NCBI GenBank assembly: GCA_025936015.1
Contig: JAICUE010000037.1
Location: forward strand, 1 to 12,161
Direction of reading: 5' to 3'
DNA: 12,161 bases
Origin: Gemmatimonadaceae bacterium
Lineage (GTDB): Bacteria; Gemmatimonadota; Gemmatimonadetes; Gemmatimonadales; Gemmatimonadaceae
The notes below the pieces were generated by a model. The model was not told where the DNA came from, made no database searches, and saw only the letters and a list, made by a program, of their open reading frames with translations. Every line of letters starts with the position of its first letter. The stretch's first letter is position 1. This document shows, piece after piece, positions 1-7,518 of this stretch. A program made the position numbers and the translations under genes.

Positions 1-601
1 CGAACCAGGCCGGGTAGATGGCACGGGAGTGCCCGCTCTGCACGTTAGGGTCGTCGCTCGAGAGCGCGGCTGGTGGATACCGGTCGAGCACCGCGCGCTG
101 GGCGGGTCCAAGCCGGGCGAGCGCGGCCGCGTCGAGTGCGGGCATCCATGCGCTCGTCGCACCGACCGGACAGACCGCGACCACCGAGCGCGTGCCGGCG
201 AGGTCGCGCTCGGCGGCGAGGAGCGCGATGCCGCCGCCCCACGAATGTCCGAGCAGGTCCCAGCGGGCGATGCCTAACGCTTCGCGGATGGCGCCGACGT
301 CGCCTGCGTCGTGTTCGATGCGCGCATTCTTCGCGGCGGGCGGCGCGGGAGTCGCGCCGCGCCCGCGCTGATCATAGAAGAAGAGCTGGCGCTTCGCGGC
401 GAGCGGTGAGAGCGCGGGCCAGAGCAGCGTGTGGTCGTAGAGCAGTCCGCCGTTGATGCACACGAGCGGCGTGGCACCGGCAACCGGCGCGGTGTGCCAG
501 ACGGCGAAGTCGATCCCGCGCGCGTTCACGGTGCGATGGTGCAGGCGCGGTGTCGCGCCGAGTGAGCGGCGGAAGGCGATGAAGTCGTCGCGCTTGGTCA
601 T
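1..601 (-). CDS. Alpha/beta hydrolase, proline iminopeptidase-like (3' part missing)
   Basis: I translated this frame by hand; it stays open from ATG 601-599 to the left edge, giving 200 residues without a stop, so the C-terminus lies outside the window. Visible motifs are an oxyanion-hole-like NGG at residues 50-52, YDQRGRG at 76-82 and the nucleophile elbow GHSWGG at 118-123 with Ser120 as nucleophile. DQRGRG followed by GHSWGG is typical of the proline iminopeptidase/epoxide hydrolase branch of the alpha/beta hydrolase fold; the substrate cannot be read from sequence. The catalytic Asp and His should lie in the missing part. There is no signal peptide, so the protein is probably cytoplasmic. 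The start lies 2 bp after the stop of the GH172 gene and has no clear Shine-Dalgarno sequence, which suggests translational coupling. Family assignment is secure; substrate class is inference. Confidence 0.88.
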   Translation of the reverse strand, partial: MTKRDDFIAFRRSLGATPRLHHRTVNARGIDFAVWHTAPVAGATPLVCINGGLLYDHTLLWPALSPLAAKRQLFFYDQRGRGATPAPPAAKNARIEHDAGDVGAIREALGIARWDLLGHSWGGGIALLAAERDLAGTRSVVAVCPVGATSAWMPALDAAALARLGPAQRAVLDRYPPAALSSDDPNVQSGHSRAIYPAWF

Positions 602-603
602 CG

Positions 604-2112
604 TCAACGACGCCGGCGTGCTGAAGCAGGCGTCAGTCGGAAGGCATCGATGCCGACGAGGTAGCCGTCCGAGTAGCCGTGGGCGTAGGAATCCTTGCCG
701 ACGATCTCGATCGTGAGACTGTTCGCGCCAGCATGCAGGGGGACGGAGCCAAAAGTAATTGGTCCCGTGGGTGAAACGTCAGGCGCGTAGCCATGGACTA
801 TCGGCGTCAGGGCTCGGCCGTTCAGCGTTAGGCGAACGTTGCCGTAGTCGACCGCGCGGGTGAACCAGGCAGTCAGGTCGTAGCGGCCGGCGGCAGCGAC
901 GCGGAGAGGGAGCGTCAGGCGAGCGCCTGGTCGGGCGAGGGTCCACCAGAGTTGAGCGCCGCCGCTCCAGGCGGTGCTGTCGGATTCGAACGCGGCCATG
1001 TCCTGCGATTGCAGCTCTCCCGCGGTGACACGCGCATCGCTGATGAGAGTCTCTGCTTCGATCACCCCCGGAAAGCGGAGGACGCGGCTCGTGCTGTCGG
1101 CGAGCAGGTCCGCCGGAAGTGGAGGAAAGGGGGCGTGCGGGTGGTTCTGGTACCAGAACGCGACCGAAGTGTAGTCGGTGCCGGGAGCGTCGTTGGTGCC
1201 ACCGTGTTCGATCTCGAAGCGCAGGTGACGCGTGAACGGAATCGGATCAGGAATGTGCCAACGGTAGGCACTGATCCGCCCGGTGAGGCTGTCCTTGATC
1301 GTGAGTCCGTGATAGAGCGAGGAATACGGGCCGGTGTCGAAGTACCACCCCGAGGAGAAGTAATCTTCGGTGCCGGTACCGACGATGCTCGGCGCGCGCT
1401 CACCATCGACGAAGACTCGCTCGTCGCCTTCGAGGAACCAGAGGCGACGGCCGTGGAGCGGCTGCATCGAGAGCACGGTGCCGACGTACTGCCCGCGACC
1501 CTCGGCTTCGAGGACGGTCACCGGGTGGCCGGCGACGGTCGTGGTTCGCCGGAACTGCGCGTGGAAGTACAACGTGCTGTCCGGCAGGGCGTCGACTGTC
1601 TCGACGTCGATGTTATAGTAGAAGGCACCGACGGGTACGGCGGAGCGATTCTCCACCGTTAGGCGCGCGTGCCGATGAAAGGGCATCGGCCAGTAGCTGT
1701 CATAGCCGCCACTGGTCATGTTCATCGGCGCCGAGGCGTACTGGCGCCACTCGCCGAAGCCGACGCCGAAGAAATCGGAGATCGGAACCTCGACCGATGG
1801 CGTGCTCTCGTCGTCCCACCAGCAGCGGACGATGAGCTGTCGCTGGAGCTGGCGGTCGTTGCGCGGAGCGATGGTCACCCACCAGCGCCGGATGATTCCC
1901 GCGCCGCGGTGATCGAGCAGCGTCAGCGTCTCGCCTGGCGCGATCGTCCGGAAATCAGCGTTCCCGCCGGTGGTGTCGCGGCTCGAATAGTGGGCAATCC
2001 GCCCAGCGTGCGGATGCGTGAGCGCGTCGAGTGCGTCCGCTGGCTGCTGCGCGATGGCCGGCGCGGCCGCGATGAGCGAAGCACCGGCGACTCCGAGTAT
2101 GCGTGTGAACAC
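604..2112 (-). CDS. Exported DUF2961 protein, glycoside hydrolase family 172 type, with C-terminal beta domain
   Basis: A 502-residue protein. Residues 1-21 form a signal peptide with likely cleavage AIA|QQ, so it acts in the periplasm or outside. The DUF2961 fold covers about 40-330, with blocks SDFFG (112-116), YWPMPF (140-145), GTGTEDYF (245-252) and RWHIPDPIPF (284-293). Characterised members of this family (GH172) include alpha-fructofuranosidase/difructose anhydride-processing and mycobacterial arabinofuranosidase enzymes. Glu249 in GTGTEDYF is the best catalytic candidate; I could not place the second Glu with certainty. Residues about 349-495, opening with IEAE and ending DGYLVGIDAFRL, look like a beta-sandwich carbohydrate-binding domain. 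The GTG start is supported by GAGG seven bases upstream and by the signal peptide directly behind it. It sits between the patatin-like gene (61 bp) and the alpha/beta hydrolase (2 bp), probably in one operon. Substrate is unknown; a furanoside glycan is a guess from the family. Confidence 0.88.
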   Translation of the reverse strand: MFTRILGVAGASLIAAAPAIAQQPADALDALTHPHAGRIAHYSSRDTTGGNADFRTIAPGETLTLLDHRGAGIIRRWWVTIAPRNDRQLQRQLIVRCWWDDESTPSVEVPISDFFGVGFGEWRQYASAPMNMTSGGYDSYWPMPFHRHARLTVENRSAVPVGAFYYNIDVETVDALPDSTLYFHAQFRRTTTVAGHPVTVLEAEGRGQYVGTVLSMQPLHGRRLWFLEGDERVFVDGERAPSIVGTGTEDYFSSGWYFDTGPYSSLYHGLTIKDSLTGRISAYRWHIPDPIPFTRHLRFEIEHGGTNDAPGTDYTSVAFWYQNHPHAPFPPLPADLLADSTSRVLRFPGVIEAETLISDARVTAGELQSQDMAAFESDSTAWSGGAQLWWTLARPGARLTLPLRVAAAGRYDLTAWFTRAVDYGNVRLTLNGRALTPIVHGYAPDVSPTGPITFGSVPLHAGANSLTIEIVGKDSYAHGYSDGYLVGIDAFRLTPASARRRR

Positions 2113-2119
2113 GTGCCCG

Positions 2120-2123
2120 CCTC
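2120..2123 (-). promoter_or_regulatory. Shine-Dalgarno site of the GH172 gene
   Basis: On the minus strand GAGG lies seven bases before the GTG at 2112-2110. It supports that GTG as the start and agrees with the signal peptide that follows. Confidence 0.55.
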
Positions 2124-2173
2124 GAGAAGGGTGTGTGACTACGTCTCGATCGAAGAACGCAATCAGCCCATGC

Positions 2174-3235
2174 TCACCAGGGCCTGATCCGCTCGGCGAC
2201 GCGGCCGGTGGCGAGCAGCTCCCGCAGCTCGTCGCCGAGCTGACGGCTCGCGTCGACGACCTGCTGCCAGCGCGGAATCCGCTCCGCTTCCGACATGATA
2301 TAGAAGTCCTTGCGGTCCGGGATCTTTCCCCCGGGCAGAGCGGCGACGAATTCTTCGGAAGGAGCGATGATCAACGCGCGCCGGAAGTTGTCGACGCGCG
2401 CGCGGCGCCAGCTCAGCGACTTGTCGAACCAGCCGGGGACGACGTGGGGGTAGAAGTGTGGGTACAGTACCAACCCCTTGCCCGCGCCGAAGTCCATGTC
2501 CAGATGGTAATCGAGAACGCCACCGTCCCAGTGGATGCCATTGGTTCCCGGGATTGCAACGCCCTCGAGTACGAGCGGGATCGACGCTGATGCGAGAAGC
2601 GCCGGCCGGATGTTCTCGCGGGTGAGTGGAACATGCGTCGTCTCGAAGTCGTCGAGGGCGGCGAACGGCGTGTCGTCGCCGGCGGTGTTGAAGATGAAGC
2701 GGCGAAGCTGCAGCGAGAGGGTGCGGCGACTGAGCAGGTTGCCCGCGGCGGCGACGGCCATCGACGCGGCGAGGAGAATTCGCCGGTCACTCGCGGCAAG
2801 ACCGCGGCCCTCCGCCGTTATGACGTGGACGTGCTTCTGCTTGTTGGCGAGAATCTCGTCGACGCCGGTCTCGCCAAGGAGCACGTCGAGGAGGCGCAGT
2901 CCGACCTCGGTGACTTCGCGCGCAGTGGGCTTCGGCGAGTAGTGCTGGTCGTGGATGTACGCACGGTGGGCACGATCCAGCGCGGCGACGGGATCGCGCT
3001 GCGCGAACGCCGCCATCCGCCAGGCGCCGATCGATGAGCCGATGAGATGCAGCGGGCGGACACGCTCGCCGCGAAAGAACTCACCAAAGAGAAATCGGTC
3101 GAGGCCCGCGAGCACGAGCCACTTCGCGCCTCCCGAGGCACCAGGGACGACATCGACGTCCTCGGGGCGCAGTCCACGCTCGCGGATGATGCGCAGCGCA
3201 TCGGGACCAGCGCGGAGAGAGAGGGCCGTCGACAC
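2174..3235 (-). CDS. Patatin-like phospholipase family protein
   Basis: With GTG 3235-3233 as start the protein has 353 residues. The patatin signature is complete: a glycine-rich oxyanion loop PGASGGAKW at 31-39, the GXSXG elbow GSSIG at 66-70 with Ser68, and DGG at 237-239 with Asp237, giving a Ser-Asp dyad. The family releases fatty acids from phospholipids or other acyl esters. There is no clear signal peptide, so the location is probably cytoplasmic or membrane-peripheral. The frame stays open another 50 codons upstream to GTG 3385, but that stretch is the left arm of repeat E1 translated as repeats of STLDSPAV. I chose GTG 3235 because family-like sequence (STALSLRAGPDALRIIRERG) starts there; TTG 3250 is an alternative. 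None of these starts has a good Shine-Dalgarno. It is the first gene of the leftward operon. Confidence 0.82.
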   Translation of the reverse strand: MSTALSLRAGPDALRIIRERGLRPEDVDVVPGASGGAKWLVLAGLDRFLFGEFFRGERVRPLHLIGSSIGAWRMAAFAQRDPVAALDRAHRAYIHDQHYSPKPTAREVTEVGLRLLDVLLGETGVDEILANKQKHVHVITAEGRGLAASDRRILLAASMAVAAAGNLLSRRTLSLQLRRFIFNTAGDDTPFAALDDFETTHVPLTRENIRPALLASASIPLVLEGVAIPGTNGIHWDGGVLDYHLDMDFGAGKGLVLYPHFYPHVVPGWFDKSLSWRRARVDNFRRALIIAPSEEFVAALPGGKIPDRKDFYIMSEAERIPRWQQVVDASRQLGDELRELLATGRVAERIRPW

Positions 3236-3286
3236 TCGTGGACGAAACAAGGTGCGCCGCTCGGTGGGAAGGGGGCGGGTTGTGAA

Positions 3287-3402
3287 ACGGCGAGAGAGTC
3301 GAGAGTCGAAACCGCCTTGATAGTCGAGAGTCGACACTGCAGGAGAGTCGAGAGTCGACACTGCAGGAGAGTCGAGAGTCGACACTGCAGGAGAGTCGAG
3401 AC
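3287..3402 (-). repeat. Element E1, left arm: 24-bp tandem repeats
   Basis: Read on the minus strand, the unit starts GTGTCGACTCTCGACTCTCC and ends TGCA. Two full plus-strand copies are contiguous (3343-3366 and 3367-3390), with partial copies on either side. The outer end (3287-3340) is the mirror image of the right end of E1. A 24-bp period keeps the reading frame, so the array reads as an eight-residue repeat in the frame of the neighbouring phospholipase gene. Confidence 0.9.
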
Positions 3403-3515
3403 TGGTGGTGCTTTCGACACGGCCCGCTCCGCGGGGTTGTCTCGGTTGGCGCGGCCGCGGTTCTGGCTCCTCGTGCCGGGTCGTTTCGAAGGCCGGTGAT
3501 TTCTCAGCTCCGACT
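3403..3515. other. Element E1, central core between inverted arms
   Basis: About 110 bp of non-tandem sequence separates the two arms. It contains the 10-bp perfect palindrome CGCGGCCGCG (3450-3459), GTCTCGGTTG (3439-3448), GTTCTGGCTCCTCGT (3460-3474) and TGCCGGGTCGTTTCG (3474-3488). The last matches the core of E3 (9510-9524) exactly in inverted orientation, and the third nearly matches E3 in the same orientation. No gene is visible here. Confidence 0.7.
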
Positions 3516-3703
3516 CTCGCTGCTTCGACTCTCGAGTTTTCGACTCTCGACTATCAAGGCAGTGTCGACTGTCGACTATCAAAGCAGCTTCGACTATCGA
3601 CTATCAAGGCGGTGTCGACTGTCGACTATCAAAGCAGCTTCGACTATCGACTATCAAGGCGGTGTCGACTCTCGACTATCAAGGCAGTTTCGACTCTCGC
3701 CGT
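3516..3703 (+). repeat. Element E1, right arm: 25-bp tandem repeats
   Basis: Six successive 25-bp units run from 3546 to 3695, built on TCGACTATCAAGGCAGT and ending TTCGACT or GTCGACT. Two shorter 15-bp units (3516-3545) precede them. Units alternate between two sequence types, so 3571-3620 and 3621-3670 are identical 50-bp copies. The outer end (3659-3703) is inverted relative to the left end of E1. A 25-bp period shifts frame each copy, so open frames here are not genes. The array ends 86 bp before the tricorn-type gene, so that gene's promoter may lie inside or next to it. Confidence 0.93.
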
Positions 3704-3778
3704 CGAAGCGGCTGGCCGGCGGCGCGACACTGGTGCCAATGCGACGGGCCTCGTAGCTTCGCGCATCCCCTGTCACCC

Positions 3779-3782
3779 GGAG
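3779..3782 (+). promoter_or_regulatory. Shine-Dalgarno site of the tricorn-type protease gene
   Basis: GGAG lies seven bases before ATG 3790 and supports that start, which is directly followed by a signal peptide. Confidence 0.6.
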
Positions 3783-3789
3783 TCACGTT

Positions 3790-6700
3790 ATGCCGCTCGC
3801 CCGCGCCGGCGCTGTTGCGCTGTTGCTGTCGGTTGCCGTTCCCGCTGTCGCGCCGCTCCGTGCGCAGGGTGGGGAACCGCTGCTCCTGCGGGCGCCGGCG
3901 CTCAGTGCGACGGAGATCTGTTTCAGCTTTGCCGGTGACATCTGGATCGTCCCGCGCGCGGGCGGGACGGCGTCCCGCCTAACGGCGTCGCCGGGGAACG
4001 AGACCGACTGCCAATTCTCGGCGGATGGACGAGCAATCGCCTACACAGGATCGGTCAACGGGAACACCGACGTCTATGTCGTGCCGGTCGCGGGTGGCGC
4101 GCCGAAGCGGCTGACGTATCACCCGGCGTCGGACCAGGTGCGCGGGTGGACACCGGACGGCAAAGTGATGTTCGCGTCGAACCGCGACGGAGAGTCCTCC
4201 AATGGAACCCCGGCACGGCTCTACGTGCAGGGCGTCGATGAGGTCGCGCCGACGGCGATCGACCTGCCGAGCGGATACGCGGGATCGTTCAGCGCGGACG
4301 GGAAGCGCCTCGCCTACATGCCGATCGCCAATGCGAACGCGATCTGGAAGCGGTATCGCGGTGGGCGGACGACACCGATCTGGATCGCGACGCTCTCCGA
4401 CGCGAGCATCGAGCGGGTGCCGCGGGAGAACTCGACCGACATGCTGCCGATGTGGGTCGGCGACACGGTGTTCTTCCTCTCCGACCGCGACGGGCCGACG
4501 ACGCTCTACGCCTACGAGTTGGGAAGCAAGCGCGTCACGAAGCGCGTCGACAACCGCGGCCTGGACATCAAGAGCGCATCGGCGGGACCGGGCGCGATCG
4601 TCTACGAGCAGTTCGGCGCGATCCGGATGCACGACCTCACCACCGGTCAGGACACACCCGTCGCGATACGGTTAGGCGGGGAGCTGAGCGAGGCGCTTCC
4701 ACAGTGGGCACGAGTGGGCCAGATGCTGCAGCACTCGGCGATCTCGCCGACGGGAGTGCGCGCCGCATTCGAGGCGCGCGGCGAAGTGATCTCGGTGCCG
4801 GCGAAGAAGGGCGATGCTCGCGACGTGACCCGCACGGTCGCGGCGACGGAGCGCTTCCCGACCTGGTCACCTGACGGGCAGACGCTCGCCTACTTCTCCG
4901 ACGCGAATGGCCCGTATCACCTCGAGCTGCGCGGACAGACGGGGATGGGCGCGCCGCGGGTGATCAAGCTCGGTGACGACGACACGTACTACTACACGCC
5001 AGTCTACTCGCCCGACGGGAGCCGGATCGCGTTCGCCAACTCGCGCAACGAGATCTGGATCGCCGAGGTTGCGAGCGGCAAGCTGACGAAAGTCGACGTC
5101 GAGCCGATCGCCAGCTTCCGTGAAGGGGGAACGCCACTCTCGTGGTCACCGGACTCACGCTGGCTGGCGTACGCGCGCTCGGGGAAGAATCGCCTGAGCG
5201 CAGTGTTCGTCTACGACGTCGGGCGCGGAACGTTCACGCAGGTGACGGACGGGATGAGCGACGCGCGCAGTCCCGCGTTCGACGCCAGCGGGAAATATCT
5301 CTGGTTCGTCGCCAGCACCGACGCCGGGCCGGCGACGGACTTCAGCATGACGACCTTCGATCATCCGGTGACCAGGACGCTCTACGCAGTCGTCCTGCCT
5401 AACGACATCCCATCGCCGCTCGCGCCGGAGAGCGATGAGGAGAAAGCGAAGGGTGACAGCGCGGCAAAGAGCGCCGCGAGAGCGGCCGCTGGGGATGTGG
5501 CCGGCGCAAAGCGGGTGAAGCCGGACAAGAACGCCGACGCCATGCCAACGGCACCGCCGCGGGTGCGGATCGACTTCGACGGGATCGACCAGCGCACGGT
5601 CGCGATGCCGATACCGGCGCGCGACTACGCAGCGGTCGTCGCGGGGAAGGCGGGGGTGGTGTATCTCGCCGAGTCGCCGCTGGTGCCGGTGGACCAGCAG
5701 AACGGCGACGGACCGGGCGTCACGCTGCACAAGTTCGACCTCGACGAACGCAAGGCAAGCGAGGTCGTGAGCGGCGTCAACGAATTCGACATCTCGCGCG
5801 ACGGCGAGAAGCTGCTCTACGCGCAGCAGGGGAAATGGACGATTGCTTCACTCGCGCAGCCGGTGAAGCCGGGCGATGGCGTGCTCGCGACGGGGGACAT
5901 CCAGGTCGAGACCGATCCTCGCGCCGAGTGGAAGGAGATGTACCATGACGCCCTCCGGCTGCAGCGCGCGTTCTTCTACGACCCGAACTATCACGGGCTC
6001 GACCTGGCGGGGGCGGAGAAGAAGTACGCGGCGTACCTCGACGGATTGGGAAGCCGTGCCGATCTCGACTACCTGTTCCAGGAAGTGTTCGGCAACCTGA
6101 CCGTGGGGCATCTGTTCGTCGGCAGTCCGCCGGGGCCACCTAACGGCACGCCGCGCAACGGGGTGCTGGGCGCCGACTATGCGCTGGATAACGGGCGATG
6201 GAAGTTCGCGCGGGTGTACGCGGGCGAGAGCTGGAACCCGCAGTTCCGCGCGCCGCTGACGCAGCCCGGCGTCAACGTCCACGACGGGGAATACCTGCTC
6301 GCGGTGAATGGGCAGGAGCTGACGAAGGATGAGAGTCCCGACGAGGCGTTGCAGGGGACGGCGGGCAAGAGCGTGCTGCTGCGGGTCGGGCCGAGCGCGA
6401 ACGGTGCCGGCGCGCGCGACGTGACCGTCGTGCCGTTAGGCAGCGAGACGCTCCTCCGCCATCTGGCGTGGATCGATCGCAACCGGCGCACGGTGGACAA
6501 GCTGTCGGGCGGGAAGCTGGCCTATCTGTACATCCCGAACACGGCGAACGAGGGATACACGCGGTTCAACCGCTATTTCTTCGCGCAGCAGGACAAGCAG
6601 GGCGCGGTGGTGGACGAGCGCTACAACGCCGGCGGCAACATCGCCGACTACATGATCGAGTACCTTCGCCGTCAGGCTCCGTTCAACTACATGAGCGCGC

Positions 6701-7140
6701 GCACTGGTGCCGACGTCCCGATCCCCGCCGGCGCGATCTATGGACCGAAAGTGATGTTGATCAACGAGTACGCCGGCTCGGGTGGTGACGAGCTTCCCTG
6801 GCTCTTTCACCGCTTCCAGGTCGGACAGCTCGTGGGCAAGCGGACGTGGGGAGGTCTCGTCGGCATCGGTGGCTATCCCGCGCTGATGGACGGCGGCGGC
6901 GTGACTGCTCCGCGGATCGCGCTCTGGACTCCGGAGAGCGAGTACGCGATCGAGAACCACGGAGTCGCGCCAGACGTCGATGTCGATCTCGATCCCGCGG
7001 CGTGGCGCGCCGGCCACGACACGCAGCTGGAGAAGGGTGTCGCGATCCTGATGGAGCAGCTCGGGAAGAGCACGCCGGTCGCACCGAAGCGGCCCGCGTA
7101 CCCGACCTGGGCCCGGCCGACCACAGGGGATCAGCGTTAG
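3790..7140 (+). CDS. Exported tricorn-type protease (S41 family) with beta-propeller repeats and PDZ domain
   Basis: A 1116-residue protein, close to archaeal tricorn protease (about 1070). Residues 1-25 form a signal peptide (likely cleavage LRA|QG), so it is exported, unlike the cytosolic archaeal enzyme. The N-terminal half carries PD40 propeller motifs such as FSADGRAIAYTG, WTPDGKVMFASNRDG, WSPDGQTLAYFSDANG, YSPDGSRIAFANSRN and WSPDSRWLAYARSG. A charged, Ala/Lys-rich linker follows (about 547-590). A core region, a PDZ domain (about 790-880) and the C-terminal serine protease domain complete it. Candidate catalytic residues are His774 (VGH), Ser997 (AGSGGD) and Glu1055 (IENHG); the Ser-Glu distance of 58 equals that of Thermoplasma tricorn (965 and 1023). 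Residue 773 is Gly where tricorn has Ser745. The family cuts short peptides from upstream proteases. The stop codon overlaps a CGTTAGGC word. Confidence 0.93.
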   Translation: MPLARAGAVALLLSVAVPAVAPLRAQGGEPLLLRAPALSATEICFSFAGDIWIVPRAGGTASRLTASPGNETDCQFSADGRAIAYTGSVNGNTDVYVVPVAGGAPKRLTYHPASDQVRGWTPDGKVMFASNRDGESSNGTPARLYVQGVDEVAPTAIDLPSGYAGSFSADGKRLAYMPIANANAIWKRYRGGRTTPIWIATLSDASIERVPRENSTDMLPMWVGDTVFFLSDRDGPTTLYAYELGSKRVTKRVDNRGLDIKSASAGPGAIVYEQFGAIRMHDLTTGQDTPVAIRLGGELSEALPQWARVGQMLQHSAISPTGVRAAFEARGEVISVPAKKGDARDVTRTVAATERFPTWSPDGQTLAYFSDANGPYHLELRGQTGMGAPRVIKLGDDDTYYYTPVYSPDGSRIAFANSRNEIWIAEVASGKLTKVDVEPIASFREGGTPLSWSPDSRWLAYARSGKNRLSAVFVYDVGRGTFTQVTDGMSDARSPAFDASGKYLWFVASTDAGPATDFSMTTFDHPVTRTLYAVVLPNDIPSPLAPESDEEKAKGDSAAKSAARAAAGDVAGAKRVKPDKNADAMPTAPPRVRIDFDGIDQRTVAMPIPARDYAAVVAGKAGVVYLAESPLVPVDQQNGDGPGVTLHKFDLDERKASEVVSGVNEFDISRDGEKLLYAQQGKWTIASLAQPVKPGDGVLATGDIQVETDPRAEWKEMYHDALRLQRAFFYDPNYHGLDLAGAEKKYAAYLDGLGSRADLDYLFQEVFGNLTVGHLFVGSPPGPPNGTPRNGVLGADYALDNGRWKFARVYAGESWNPQFRAPLTQPGVNVHDGEYLLAVNGQELTKDESPDEALQGTAGKSVLLRVGPSANGAGARDVTVVPLGSETLLRHLAWIDRNRRTVDKLSGGKLAYLYIPNTANEGYTRFNRYFFAQQDKQGAVVDERYNAGGNIADYMIEYLRRQAPFNYMSARTGADVPIPAGAIYGPKVMLINEYAGSGGDELPWLFHRFQVGQLVGKRTWGGLVGIGGYPALMDGGGVTAPRIALWTPESEYAIENHGVAPDVDVDLDPAAWRAGHDTQLEKGVAILMEQLGKSTPVAPKRPAYPTWARPTTGDQR

Positions 7141-7223
7141 GCGGCGAAGCGGCTTGGGGGGGTGGCGATTGTCCGGGCAGTGAAGCAACGAGACGGTTCG
7201 TTTGACTCCGGGCAGGCTATCGG

Positions 7224-7314
7224 CTCTGTGAACTCTGTGAACTCTGTGGTTCGAGCGGTGCTGTCAAAAACAGCGACTGCATTGTTTACCACAGAGGGCA
7301 CAGGGGTCACGGAG
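7224..7314. repeat. Element E2: inverted 9-bp CTCTGTGNN arrays around a small hairpin
   Basis: The left arm is three 9-bp units (7224-7250): CTCTGTGAA twice, then CTCTGTGGT. The right arm (7288-7314) is three inverted units: ACCACAGAG, GGCACAGGG and GTCACGGAG. The inner units 7242-7250 and 7288-7296 are exact reverse complements. Between them is a 5-bp stem, 5-base loop hairpin (GCTGT-CAAAA-ACAGC, 7260-7274). Similar CACAGAGGACACAGAG repeats occur between genes in many environmental bacteria (general recollection, not a search). Transcribed, it would fold into one branched hairpin. Confidence 0.8.
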
Positions 7315-7505
7315 AACTTCGCGAGACAAGGGGGTCATACCGCTGCGGTCGGAACAGCTTAGGCACGTGGGGGGAGATGATCTGGCGCCGCTTGCCTCCA
7401 TGCTTTCCCGGGCTGGTGCAACGACGGCCGTCCTATCCCGACCGCCGTCGCTTAACGCTGATGGCTGACGGCTGCCTCTCGGGTGCCGAATCGGGGCGAA
7501 TGGGG

Positions 7506-7511
7506 TATTGT
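7506..7511 (+). promoter_or_regulatory. Possible -10 element placing transcription start at the HNH start codon
   Basis: TATTGT lies seven bases before ATG 7519 in otherwise GC-rich DNA. If it is a -10 box, the transcript would begin at or very near the ATG and be leaderless, which fits the absence of a Shine-Dalgarno. There is no good -35 hexamer 17 bases upstream, so the call is weak. Confidence 0.28.
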
Positions 7512-7518
7512 TAGCAAC

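Larger units (their letters stand above)
7141..7518. other. Intergenic region after the tricorn-type gene
   Basis: No convincing gene. Besides E2 it holds a 10-bp palindrome GACGGCCGTC (7424-7433) and a short seven-base periodic stretch GCTGATGGCTGACGGCTG (7457-7474). The 66-codon open frame at 7162-7362 runs through E2 and has no protein-like composition. Confidence 0.6.

Noticed and set aside
952..1662. 236-codon plus-strand open frame
   Set aside because: It lies antisense to the well-supported GH172 gene and shows no protein family features; it is typical of GC-rich shadow frames.
3287..3703. E1 as an insertion sequence
   Set aside because: It has terminal inverted repeats but no transposase frame and no evident target duplication at its ends.
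3297..3707. CRISPR-like array in E1 (and in E3)
   Set aside because: The 24-26 bp units are contiguous, with no unique spacers between them, and no cas genes are present.
3405..3982. Open frames through the E1 right arm (for example 3405-3938, 3496-3756)
   Set aside because: They are translations of the tandem repeat and end inside the signal-peptide region of the tricorn-type gene in another frame.
7162..7362. 66-codon open frame
   Set aside because: It crosses the E2 repeat, has no ribosome binding site and no recognisable sequence.
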